Origin: Candidatus Leptofilum gracile
Lineage (GTDB): Bacteria; Chloroflexota; Anaerolineae; Promineifilales; Promineifilaceae
NCBI GenBank assembly: GCA_016713825.1
Contig: JADJOJ010000003.1
Location: 248,001 to 312,000 of the forward strand
Direction of reading: 5' to 3'
DNA length: 64,000 nt
Position numbers and translations under genes: made by a program. The notes under the pieces are model-generated. The model was not told the DNA's origin. It saw only the letters and a program-made list of their open reading frames with translations, and made no database searches. Shown one piece after another: positions 18,331-25,672 of this stretch (position 1 is its first letter; each line of letters starts with the position of its first letter).

Positions 18331-18336
18331 TAACAT
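18331..18336 (+). promoter_or_regulatory. possible -10 box TAACAT, leaderless spacing
   Basis: TAACAT ends 8 nt before the ATG at 18345, with only a C-rich stretch between and no Shine-Dalgarno. This matches the leaderless arrangement seen at four other genes in the window, though the hexamer is weaker. Confidence 0.3.
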
Positions 18337-18344
18337 CCACCCCC

Positions 18345-19106
18345 ATGAATCAAATCAAAAATTACATCACCGATATGGATGGTGTGTTGGTGCGGGGCGA
18401 TACCCTCATCCCCGGAGCGGCCGAATTTATAGAGCGGCTGCAAGCCAACCAGACACCCTATCTCGTTTTAACCAACAATCCCAAATACACACCCCGTGAC
18501 CTTTCCCACCGCCTGGTCACGATGGGTTTAAACATCTCCGCCAGCAGCATTTTTACCTCGGCAATGGCCACCGCCCGCTTTTTAGACAGCCAGCGCCCCA
18601 ACGGCACCGCCTTCGTCATCGGCGAAAGCGGCCTTACCGAAGCCATCCACCAGGTAGGCTACATCATCACCGACATTAACCCCGATTACGTCGTCTTGGG
18701 CGAAACCACCGCCTACAGCTACGATATTTTGACCAAAGCGATCCGCCTGATTGAAGCTGGAGCCCGCTTTGTGGCCACCAACCCAGACGCTTCTGGCGCG
18801 GAAGAAAACGGCATCGTGCCCGGCTGTGGCGCGGTGGCTGCCCTCATTGAGAAAGCGACAGGCAAGTCACCTTTCTACGTCGGCAAGCCCAACCCACTCA
18901 TGATGCGCACCGCCCTCAACTACCTCGGCGTCCATTCCGAAGAAACCATCATGATTGGCGACCGCATGGACACCGACATCATTGCCGGTGTAGAAAGCGG
19001 CATGGACACCATTCTGGTGCTCAGCGGCGTCACCAAAGCGGCCGATATCGACAGATTTCCTTACCGGCCCACCTACGTTTTCCCCTCAATTGCCGAAGTT
19101 GGCTAA
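18345..19106 (+). CDS. HAD-superfamily IIA phosphatase (NagD-like)
   Basis: This 253-residue HAD hydrolase has motif I ITDMDGVLVRG (residues 8-18, nucleophile and acid Asp), motif II LVLTNN near residue 46, and motifs III/IV in GKPNP and IMIGDRMDTDI near 205-213. The C2-type cap between them places it in subclass IIA, which includes NagD, 4-nitrophenyl phosphatases and phosphoglycolate phosphatases. It probably dephosphorylates sugar or nucleotide monophosphates. The ATG at 18345 is preferred because an upstream start would read through a promoter-like segment and ACGGCCGT at 18315. It is transcribed toward the tRNA cluster. Confidence 0.88.
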   Translation: MNQIKNYITDMDGVLVRGDTLIPGAAEFIERLQANQTPYLVLTNNPKYTPRDLSHRLVTMGLNISASSIFTSAMATARFLDSQRPNGTAFVIGESGLTEAIHQVGYIITDINPDYVVLGETTAYSYDILTKAIRLIEAGARFVATNPDASGAEENGIVPGCGAVAALIEKATGKSPFYVGKPNPLMMRTALNYLGVHSEETIMIGDRMDTDIIAGVESGMDTILVLSGVTKAADIDRFPYRPTYVFPSIAEVG

Positions 19107-19126
19107 ATTCACGGCACGATTCCTTA

Positions 19127-19155
19127 TTGACGGGCAAAAAGTGGCGTGTTATACT
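19127..19155 (+). promoter_or_regulatory. sigma-70-type promoter of the tRNA cluster
   Basis: TTGACG (19127-19132) and TATACT (19150-19155) are separated by exactly 17 bp. The first tRNA starts 34 bp after the -10 box. This is the best consensus promoter in the window. Confidence 0.8.
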
Positions 19156-19189
19156 CCGCGACCGGGTTGAAAAACCCCCTCCACAGCCT

Positions 19190-19276
19190 GGAGGGATGGC
19201 AGAGTGGACGATTGCGACGGTCTTGAAAACCGTAGTAGGCAACAGCTTACCGAGGGTTCGAATCCCTCTCCCTCCG
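19190..19276 (+). tRNA. tRNA-Ser (TGA)
   Basis: The 87-nt sequence folds as a class II tRNA. Acceptor arms GGAGGGA and TCCCTCC pair fully, the anticodon loop is CTTGAAA with anticodon TGA, there is a long variable arm, and the T arm is GAGGG-TTCGAAT-CCCTC. The discriminator base is G and CCA is not encoded. Confidence 0.97.
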
Positions 19277-19329
19277 CCTGAGATTTACCAATTGGTTGTA
19301 GGCCTTACCTGGCAGCAAGTTGGCTTTTA

Positions 19330-19418
19330 GGGGAGGTGCCAGAGTGGTCGATTGGGGCCGCCTGCTAAGCGGTTAACGGTGTAAAAATCGTTCAAGGGTT
19401 CGAATCCCTTCCTCCCCG
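19330..19418 (+). tRNA. tRNA-Ser (GCT)
   Basis: The 89-nt class II tRNA has acceptor arms GGGGAGG/CCTCCCC, anticodon GCT in the loop CTGCTAA, a long variable arm, and T arm AAGGG-TTCGAAT-CCCTT. Discriminator G, no encoded CCA. It is the second serine isoacceptor in the cluster. Confidence 0.97.
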
Positions 19419-19467
19419 CCTTTAAAGCCAACGGCCGTTAATCTGACCATTACAATCAATAACCTTT

Positions 19468-19541
19468 GCGCCCTTAGCTCAGTGGATTAGAGCGTCTGGC
19501 TACGAACCAGAAGGTCGGGAGTTCGAGTCTCTCAGGGCGTA
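19468..19541 (+). tRNA. tRNA-Arg (ACG)
   Basis: The 74-nt tRNA has acceptor arms GCGCCCT/AGGGCGT (first pair G-U), anticodon ACG in the loop CTACGAA, and T arm CGGGA-GTTCGAG-TCTCT with minor irregularities. The A34 would need deamination to inosine by TadA. CCA is not encoded. Confidence 0.95.
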
Positions 19542-19544
19542 CAC

Positions 19545-19580
19545 AAAGACCTCCAGTTTTGGAGGTCTTTTCTTTTTTAG
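19545..19580 (+). terminator. rho-independent terminator of the tRNA cluster
   Basis: AAAGACCTCC and GGAGGTCTTT form a 10-bp stem with a 6-nt loop, followed by TTTTCTTTTTT. It begins three bases after the tRNA-Arg gene and also lies 6 bp beyond the trkH stop on the other strand, so it may serve both directions. Confidence 0.9.
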
Positions 19581-19585
19581 TTGAA

Positions 19586-20955
19586 TTAGCCGATGAGCAG
19601 GGTTGCCTCTGGGTAATGCACCAGCTCTTTTCGGGACGGGGTTGGAACAGGGCAACCGCAATGGTGAGTGCGCCAAGCCGCCCCAGAACATCATCAGGAT
19701 AATGATGAAACGGCCGAATAAATTCAGCTCCCCCGTAATGCCCAGCGAAAGCCCGCAGGTAGCCAAAGCAGACACCACCTCAAACAGCGCATCACTAAAA
19801 TCTACCTGATGGGTCACCAGGATGAGCCACGTGGCCACAAACACCAACACCAGGCTAATGCTAAGAACGGCCGCTGCCCGACGAATCGTTTCGTCTGGCA
19901 CGGTGCGCCGTTTGAAACGCACCACGCTGTGCCCCCGAACCGAACTCCACAGCGCCAGCCCCAGCACCCCAAAGGTGCCCGTTGTAATGCCACCCCCCAA
20001 TGACGCCGGGGCACAGCCGATGAACATCAGCGCCATCACCAACAGGCGGCTTTCTGGTAACAGCTGGTCAAAATCCCGCAGGCCCGGAAATCCGGCCGTA
20101 CGGGTAGAAACGGATTGAAACCAGGTGTGCACCAGCCGTTCGCTCAGAGGCGACCGTTCCAAAACGCCCCCCACCTGAATTTCCGCCAGGAAAAGCCCCA
20201 GCCAGCCTACCAACGTTAGCAAAATAACCACCGATAAGGTGAGTTGGGTATGGGAAGTCAGCTTACGACGTCGGCGCAGCTGGGAGAAATCGACAAAAAC
20301 AGGGATGCCCAATCCACCAAGGAAAATGAGTGCGCCCAGAATAAGCAAGGTGCCGTTGTCGCCGGGAATGCCTTGCGGAAATTGCGGCAGGCCAACAAAC
20401 AGATCAAAGCCCGCATTGCAAAAGGCCGATACAGCATGAAAGATGGCGTAAAAAGCTGCCTGATCTGGCGCAACGATGCCGCTGGTGCGCCAATGAAGGT
20501 ACAGCAGCAAGGCCCCCATTCCTTCAATGACCAAGATGCCCACCACCACTTGCCGCAATAAGCGCAAGATGGCGGCTGGCTTGTCTAAACCCAATGAAGT
20601 TGAGATGGAGCCGATCCAGCAGGGAAATGCGCCGACCCAAAAGCTGCAATGTTACGGCAACCAGCACCATGTACCCCACCCCACCCAGTTGAATGAGACA
20701 GAGCAAGATGATTTGGCCCAAAAACGTAAAATCTGTGCTGGTGGTGAGGACGGTGAGCCCAGTGACGGTTGCGCTGGATGTTGCGGTAAAGATAGCTTCG
20801 GACCAGGTGATGGGTCTGGTTGTAACGCCGGGCAGCAGCAGTAGCCCACTGCCCACGCCAATCAGCAGCAACAGCCCCAACACCAGGCGCAGGGTAACCG
20901 GTATCGGTTTGCGGCGCTGTGGCTTTTGCGGGTTGACTGAATTTTGGCCAGCCAT
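19586..20955 (-). pseudogene. trkH: TrkH/KtrB potassium channel subunit, three frameshifts
   Basis: The gene encodes the K+-translocating subunit of Trk/Ktr uptake, with the four filter segments recognisable: SSATVTGLTVL, SAFCNAGFDLF, STRTAGFPGL and SALATCGLSLG. The frame is broken three times. Near 20598 LDRLHLN shifts into SLGLDKPAAIL. Near 19684 IIILMMFWG shifts into RLGALTIAVALFQPRP. Near 19638 the last shift restores ELVHYPEATLLIG and the stop at 19586-19588. Two of the three sites touch short homopolymers (CCCC, TTTT). The open pieces are 20524-20955 and 19500-20594. Since every segment is otherwise well conserved, sequencing indels are more likely than old decay. trkA lies 22 bp upstream in the same operon. 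Confidence 0.8.
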
Positions 20956-20977
20956 TTTTGGGTAGATGGTTGGGGGC

Positions 20978-21643
20978 TCATGTCAGGTTGCTAAATTGGC
21001 TAATGTGCAGATCTTCACCAAACACAATCAGGATGTCGTCTTTTTGCAAAATTGTGTCGGCGCGGGGCGAAATGAGCACTTCATCGCCGCGCTTGATGAG
21101 CAAAATGTTTACATGGTGCTTGTTGCGGATGTCGCACTGCCCCATGCTCTTCCAGGCAAGTGGATTGGGCAACATAATTTCGGCAACGCTATAGCCCTGG
21201 CCTAAATTGAAATGTTCAATAATGGCCGGGGTGCTGAGTTCTTCGGCCAGGCGGTGGGCGCTGTTTTGTTCTGGTTGAATGACCTGATCTGCCCCGAGGC
21301 GGCGCAAAATATCGCACTGCCGGTTGGTTTGCGATTTGCAAATGACGCGCCGCACGCCCAGCGCTTTGAGGTTGACTGTGGTGAGGAGGTTGGCTTCAAA
21401 ATCATTGCCAATGGCGACGATGACCGTATCAAAAGCGCCAATATCTATGGCTTTGAGGGCGTCTTCCTGGGTACTGTCTAGCGAGGCGGCATGGGTAACC
21501 AGATCGACGATGGATTGCACTAATTTTGTATCTTTGTCGATGGCCATCACGGTGTGCCCGTGCTCTTCCAGGGCCACGGCGAGGCTATACCCAAACCGCC
21601 CCAGGCCGATGATGGCAAATTCTTGTTGGCTGTGCTGGCTCAT
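20978..21643 (-). CDS. trkA: TrkA/KtrA potassium uptake regulatory subunit
   Basis: This 221-residue cytoplasmic protein has an RCK_N domain with the nucleotide-binding AIIGLGRFGYSLA motif (residues 9-21) and the acidic end of beta-2 (AIDKD). An RCK_C domain follows (about 140-221). It forms the ATP/ADP- or NAD-gated ring under the TrkH/KtrB channel. The start at 21643 has AAGGAG 4 nt upstream; a longer reading frame to 21790 would run through ACGGCCGT and promoter sequence and lacks family similarity. It is followed by trkH, so the pair forms one potassium-uptake operon. Confidence 0.92.
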   Translation of the reverse strand: MSQHSQQEFAIIGLGRFGYSLAVALEEHGHTVMAIDKDTKLVQSIVDLVTHAASLDSTQEDALKAIDIGAFDTVIVAIGNDFEANLLTTVNLKALGVRRVICKSQTNRQCDILRRLGADQVIQPEQNSAHRLAEELSTPAIIEHFNLGQGYSVAEIMLPNPLAWKSMGQCDIRNKHHVNILLIKRGDEVLISPRADTILQKDDILIVFGEDLHISQFSNLT

Positions 21644-22065
21644 TTTTCTCCTTGTGGCTAATGGCTCACGTGCCGTTTGTTGGGTAAGTATAGTTGGCTT
21701 TGGGGAGATGGGAAAAGGGAAACGGCCGTTTCCCCCTCGTCCTATCCTTACAAATTGTCTAAAATCTCCTGTTCTGTTGCCAACGTTCATTGCACCGCCT
21801 TTGGCCCATGTTCATGTTGCCTTAATCCTGTGCTAACAGAAAATAAACAGTTTTTTACTATTATCAACAACGTATTCGTAAAAAACTATCAGATGAACTC
21901 TTGTGACTTAAAAAATAAATCAGGTAATGTGCCAGTTGGTGGCGCGGTCAGGAGACCGGCCACAGCATTACGCGATTATTTTCTTAAACTACAACTGTGC
22001 ATCTGTACAACTGAAAAGAGCGGGTATTACCTGGCTCTTGCCAAAAATTTAAAAGGAAGTAAACA
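21644..22065. other. gene-free AT-richer region between trkA and the site-2 protease
   Basis: No gene is supported here. It contains the extended palindrome GGGAAACGGCCGTTTCCCC around 21722, an AT-rich stretch (about 21835-21925), and a GCGGTCAGGAGACCGGCC element (21942-21960) resembling a dispersed repeat. TTGTGA (21901) with TAATGT 18 bp on is a weak candidate promoter for the protease gene. AAGGAAG at 22051-22057 is the Shine-Dalgarno site. Confidence 0.35.
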
Positions 22066-23178
22066 ATGAACAGCTCGTTGAAACTGTTTTCTGTACGCGG
22101 TATTGATATTCGTGTTCACCTGACATTCCCGCTGATCCTGTTGTGGGCGGCGTTTCAGTTTGGCGTGCTGGGCGGGGGTGGATTGGCTGGTGCCTTGTTT
22201 GGCGTAATCTCTATCTCGCTGCTGTTTGTCCTGGTGACGCTGCATGAGTTGGGGCACAGCTTTGCCGCCCTCAACTATGGCGTGCCGGTGGAGCGTATCA
22301 CGCTGCTGCCGATTGGTGGTGTGGCTCAGCTGCGCCACATGCCAGACAACCCGAAACAGGAGTTGGTGATTGCCCTGGCTGGCCCGGCGGTAAATGTGGC
22401 GCTGGCGATTTTGATGGGTGGGGTGGCCATTTTGTTTGGCTTGCCGCTGTCTAACCCGCTAACCAGCGGCATTTCGCTGACGTTTGGGTCCATCTTCTCG
22501 TATATCTTTTTCTACAATATGATTTTGGCGTTGTTTAACATGATTCCGGCCTTCCCGATGGACGGCGGCCGTGTTTTGCGGGCGGCTTTGGCAATGAAGC
22601 TGGATTATGCGCGAGCCACCAACATCGCGGCCACCATTGGCCGCGCTCTGGCCGTGCTTTTTGGCATTTACGGCCTGTTCAATGGCCAGTTCTTTAGCGT
22701 GCTAATTGCCATCTTCATCTACTCCGGGGCGACTCAAGAGGCGCAGATGGTGCAGTTCCGCCAGCGGCTGCGTGGTTACACGGTGCAGCAGGCGTACAGC
22801 AACCAGGTGCCGGTTTTGGACCCGGCCGACAGTTTGCGCAATGTGGTCAACTGGACGGCGCGTGGCCTGACCGATTTCCCGGTGGCTCACTATGGCACCT
22901 ACGTCGGCTTTTTGGGCAATGAGCGGCTGATGGCTGCTTTGCAGGAAGATGGCCCGGACCAGACCGTCGCCGCTGTGATGGCGCGAGACGTGCAGCCCGT
23001 CTCGTTGACGACCGATTTGTACGATGTGCAGCAGCGGCTGAACCATGAACAGTTGAACGCGCTGCCGGTGGTGGAATACGGCCGTATCATCGGCATCATC
23101 TCTGGCAGGCACATCCGGCACATGCTGCGCATGGCGGCGATGCGGCCGGAGCTGTTCCCCAGAGTGCAGTCCGCCTGA
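22066..23178 (+). CDS. site-2 protease family metalloprotease with CBS domains
   Basis: This 370-residue intramembrane zinc protease belongs to the M50 family. HELGH (near residue 66) supplies two zinc ligands and the catalytic Glu, and NMIPAFPMDGGR (near 160) supplies the Asp ligand. About six membrane helices occupy residues 15-225. A C-terminal tandem CBS module (about 245-362) may sense adenine nucleotides, as in archaeal and SpoIVFB-type members. Such proteases cleave membrane-bound regulators, for example anti-sigma factors; no substrate is adjacent. A terminator hairpin lies at 23272-23307. Confidence 0.92.
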   Translation: MNSSLKLFSVRGIDIRVHLTFPLILLWAAFQFGVLGGGGLAGALFGVISISLLFVLVTLHELGHSFAALNYGVPVERITLLPIGGVAQLRHMPDNPKQELVIALAGPAVNVALAILMGGVAILFGLPLSNPLTSGISLTFGSIFSYIFFYNMILALFNMIPAFPMDGGRVLRAALAMKLDYARATNIAATIGRALAVLFGIYGLFNGQFFSVLIAIFIYSGATQEAQMVQFRQRLRGYTVQQAYSNQVPVLDPADSLRNVVNWTARGLTDFPVAHYGTYVGFLGNERLMAALQEDGPDQTVAAVMARDVQPVSLTTDLYDVQQRLNHEQLNALPVVEYGRIIGIISGRHIRHMLRMAAMRPELFPRVQSA

Positions 23179-23190
23179 ACAAACCCGTAG

Positions 23191-23253
23191 GGGCGAGGCA
23201 GGTGAAGAGGGTTGATGCTTAACAAAGTGGCTAAACCCACACCTGCCTCGCCC
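23191..23253. repeat. 14-bp perfect inverted repeat
   Basis: GGGCGAGGCAGGTG (23191-23204) and CACCTGCCTCGCCC (23240-23253) face each other across 35 bp, next to GTAGGGGCGA. It resembles the GGGGCGACCC repeat at 25644. It lies between the protease stop and its terminator. Confidence 0.6.
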
Positions 23254-23271
23254 AGTAAAAAGTGATAAGTG

Positions 23272-23307
23272 AAAAGTCCGCATTGGGATGCCAGTGCGGA
23301 CTTTTTT
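23272..23307 (+). terminator. rho-independent terminator
   Basis: AAAAGTCCGCA and TGCGGACTTTT make an 11-bp stem with a 12-nt loop, ending in TTTTTT. It closes the site-2 protease transcript immediately before the next promoter. Confidence 0.85.
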
Positions 23308-23312
23308 GTTGT

Positions 23313-23318
23313 TATAAT
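23313..23318 (+). promoter_or_regulatory. -10 box TATAAT, leaderless spacing
   Basis: A consensus TATAAT ends 7 nt before the ATG at 23326, with no room for a ribosome-binding site. The messenger would start at the first codon of the UbiA gene. Confidence 0.6.
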
Positions 23319-23325
23319 CTGGCGC

Positions 23326-24354
23326 ATGAAGATGCGCGATTGGTTCCGGTTTGGGCATGTGGCGATTTGGGGGTATACGGCCGTTCTCCCCCTCATCGGT
23401 GCGGGCACGGCAACTGGCTCGGTGACGGGTTGGCAGGTGGCGGGATTGTTGGGAACGGCCGTTGCCTACCACCTCTACGCCTACCTCCTCAACGACCTCA
23501 TCGACTTACCCCTCGACAAAACCCAGCCCTCCCGCCAAAACTACCCGCTGGTAAGCGGCCTGGTGACCGTGCGGCAGGGGCGCGTGTGGGTGGCCGTGCA
23601 GCTGCCCATTTTGCTCATTTTGTGGCTGCTGCTCGGTGGCAACGGGTGGGCGCTGCTGTGCCTGGCTTGGGCTGTGGGCGGGATGACGCTGTACAACTTT
23701 GTCGGCAAGCGCAGCCCGCTGCCGCCGCTGACGGATTTGGTGCAGGGCTCCAGTTGGGCGGCGTTTTTGCTCTTTGGCGCGTTGGTGGTGGGGCAGCCCA
23801 CGCCGCAAACCTGGGTGGCGGCGGGATTTATCATCGTGTACATTTTGCTGGTGAACGGCGTCAACAGCAGCTTGCGCGATCTGGCCAACGATTTTACCTT
23901 TGGCGCGCGCACGACGGCGATTTGGTTGGGGGCACGGCCGTTTCCGCCCGACCAGTTCACCATCCCCAACCGCCTGCGCATCTACGCCTATTTCTGGCAG
24001 TTCGTTCTAGGTATGCTGGCTCCGTTCCTGCCCGTTGTGGACAAGTTCCCTTTGTCCTCTGATGAAAATGTGTCGTTGTGGCTGCGCTTGCTTATGATCA
24101 TGATAGCTACGCAATGTTATGTGTCGTTGTGGCAAAGTATGAGGCAAAGCTATACAAATAGTCAAAGAATGCCGTTGCACATGCTTAATAATATTTGGAA
24201 TTTGGTTTTGCTGGTTACGGCCGTTCTCCCCCTCACCAATCCCCTCACCCGCTGGGCCATTATCCTGGCTTTCACCCTGCCGCTCCTCACCGCCGACTGG
24301 CTGGCCGACAAATGGTTTAGCCACGGATTGACACGAATTCCCACGGAACAATAA
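23326..24354 (+). CDS. UbiA-family prenyltransferase
   Basis: This 342-residue membrane protein has about nine helices and the two Asp-rich motifs of the UbiA superfamily: NDLIDLPLDKTQPSR near residue 63 and DLANDFTFGARTTAIWLG near 186. They bind the prenyl diphosphate through Mg2+. Members make quinones, hemes, chlorophyll side chains or archaeal-type lipids; the acceptor cannot be deduced because no pathway gene is adjacent. The start at 23326 follows TATAAT by 7 nt. The last residues (SHGLTRIPTEQ) are encoded by a 'CACGGATTGACACGAATTCC'-type intergenic repeat, suggesting the original C-terminus was shifted by repeat insertion. Confidence 0.88.
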   Translation: MKMRDWFRFGHVAIWGYTAVLPLIGAGTATGSVTGWQVAGLLGTAVAYHLYAYLLNDLIDLPLDKTQPSRQNYPLVSGLVTVRQGRVWVAVQLPILLILWLLLGGNGWALLCLAWAVGGMTLYNFVGKRSPLPPLTDLVQGSSWAAFLLFGALVVGQPTPQTWVAAGFIIVYILLVNGVNSSLRDLANDFTFGARTTAIWLGARPFPPDQFTIPNRLRIYAYFWQFVLGMLAPFLPVVDKFPLSSDENVSLWLRLLMIMIATQCYVSLWQSMRQSYTNSQRMPLHMLNNIWNLVLLVTAVLPLTNPLTRWAIILAFTLPLLTADWLADKWFSHGLTRIPTEQ

Positions 24355-24382
24355 AAATCTGTGTAATCTGCGAAATCTGTGG

Positions 24383-25633
24383 TTAATTGTCTGGCGCGGT
24401 GACGATGCCGTGCGTGGCGGCCCATTGGCGGAGGTCACGGCCGTTTAGCACCGCGCCCATCAAATCGGGGAAAAGCTGTGGCGTGCAGGCAAAAGCAGGT
24501 ACGCCATGATTCACCAGCTCCTGCGCCAGCTGCCGATCGAAGCGGGGGGCGCCCTGGTCGTTCAGCGCCAGCAGGGCCACGATTTCTACGCCATCATCCA
24601 CCAGCGTGGCCACGCGGCGGATCATGTTTTCCTTGTCGCCCCCCTCGAATAAATCAGTCAGCAGCACCAGCACGGTGTCGCGGGGGCGGGTGACGAGCTG
24701 CTGGCAGTAGCCCAGCGCCCGGTCGATGTTGGTGCCGCCGCCCAGCTTCAGGCCAAACAGCAGCTCCACCGGATCGTCGAGCTGGTCGGTTAAATCGACC
24801 ACGTTCGTATCGAACAGCACCAGTTTAGTGGCCAGCGCCGGAATCGAGGCCATCACAGAGGCGAAAATGGAGCCGTAAACCACGGAAGTGGCCATCGAGC
24901 CGCTGCTGTCCAGAGCAATGATGACATCGCGCAGGGCGGAGCGTTTACGGCCGTATCCCACCAACGTCTCTGGCACCACCGTCTTTTGCTCCACCTGATA
25001 ATGCTTCAAATTAGCGTGCACCGTGCGCCCCCAGTTGATCTCCTTGTGGCGCGGGCGGCGGGTGCGCGTGGCCCGGTTCAGGCTGCCCGAAATCGCCTGC
25101 TCCAGCGGATAGCGCAATTGCTCCAGCAGCTGTTCCACCACTTTGCGCACCACTTCTTTGGCCGTCTCCTTCGTTTTGCTGGGCATCACCCGGCGCAGCG
25201 CCAGCAGATTGGCCACCAGCTGCACGTCTGGCTCAATCGCTGCCAAAAATTCTGGCTGGCTGAGCAGGCGGCGCAGGTTGAGCTTGCTCAGCGCGTCGTG
25301 TTGCATCACCTGCACCACCTCGGCGGGGAAGTAGGTGCGGATGTCGCCCAGCCAGCGGGCGATGTCCGGGTTGGAGTCGCTGAGATCGCCGCCGGTGCTG
25401 TCACCGTACAGCGCCTCCAGCGCCTCATCCATCGCCTGGTCCTGCTCGGAGAGGCCGGTTTGCGATTGCTGCTCGTCGCCTTGCCCGTCGCCCTCGCCGG
25501 GCTGGGCTTCTTGCGCCGCTTCCTCCTGCTCCGTTTGGCCCAGAATGAGCCGCCAGCGACGGCCGTTTTCATCCAAACCGTCAGCGGCGGAGAAGAAGGG
25601 TTGGTAAGTAAATTTGCTTTCTGTTTCGTTCAT
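24383..25633 (-). CDS. CoxE-like VWA-domain protein, last gene of the five-gene module
   Basis: This 416-residue protein carries a von Willebrand A domain in its C-terminal half. The MIDAS metal site is complete: ALDSSGS near residue 236, GGGTNI near 290 and LTDLFEGG near 318. The N-terminal half is helical and low in complexity, with an acidic Gln/Glu-rich stretch (residues 35-70). VWA proteins of this CoxE type act with MoxR ATPases to insert metals or remodel complexes. It is the fifth gene after SWIM, DUF5691, MoxR and DUF5682, 35 bp from the last. The gap between them holds a TAGGGGCGACCC hairpin. Confidence 0.88.
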   Translation of the reverse strand: MNETESKFTYQPFFSAADGLDENGRRWRLILGQTEQEEAAQEAQPGEGDGQGDEQQSQTGLSEQDQAMDEALEALYGDSTGGDLSDSNPDIARWLGDIRTYFPAEVVQVMQHDALSKLNLRRLLSQPEFLAAIEPDVQLVANLLALRRVMPSKTKETAKEVVRKVVEQLLEQLRYPLEQAISGSLNRATRTRRPRHKEINWGRTVHANLKHYQVEQKTVVPETLVGYGRKRSALRDVIIALDSSGSMATSVVYGSIFASVMASIPALATKLVLFDTNVVDLTDQLDDPVELLFGLKLGGGTNIDRALGYCQQLVTRPRDTVLVLLTDLFEGGDKENMIRRVATLVDDGVEIVALLALNDQGAPRFDRQLAQELVNHGVPAFACTPQLFPDLMGAVLNGRDLRQWAATHGIVTAPDN

Positions 25634-25643
25634 AGTGCCACCA

Positions 25644-25672
25644 GTAGGGGCGACCCGCCGGGTCGCCCCTAC
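25644..25672. repeat. inverted repeat GTAGGGGCGACCC-GCC-GGGTCGCCCCTAC
   Basis: Thirteen-base arms around a 3-nt loop make a perfect hairpin between the DUF5682 and VWA genes, 10 bp upstream of the VWA start and overlapping the DUF5682 stop. It resembles a repeat common in environmental bacterial genomes and could dampen or process the operon transcript. Confidence 0.7.

Noticed and set aside
19190..19580. Integrative element at the tRNA cluster
   Set aside because: No integrase and no repeated tRNA 3' end nearby; flanking genes are ordinary.
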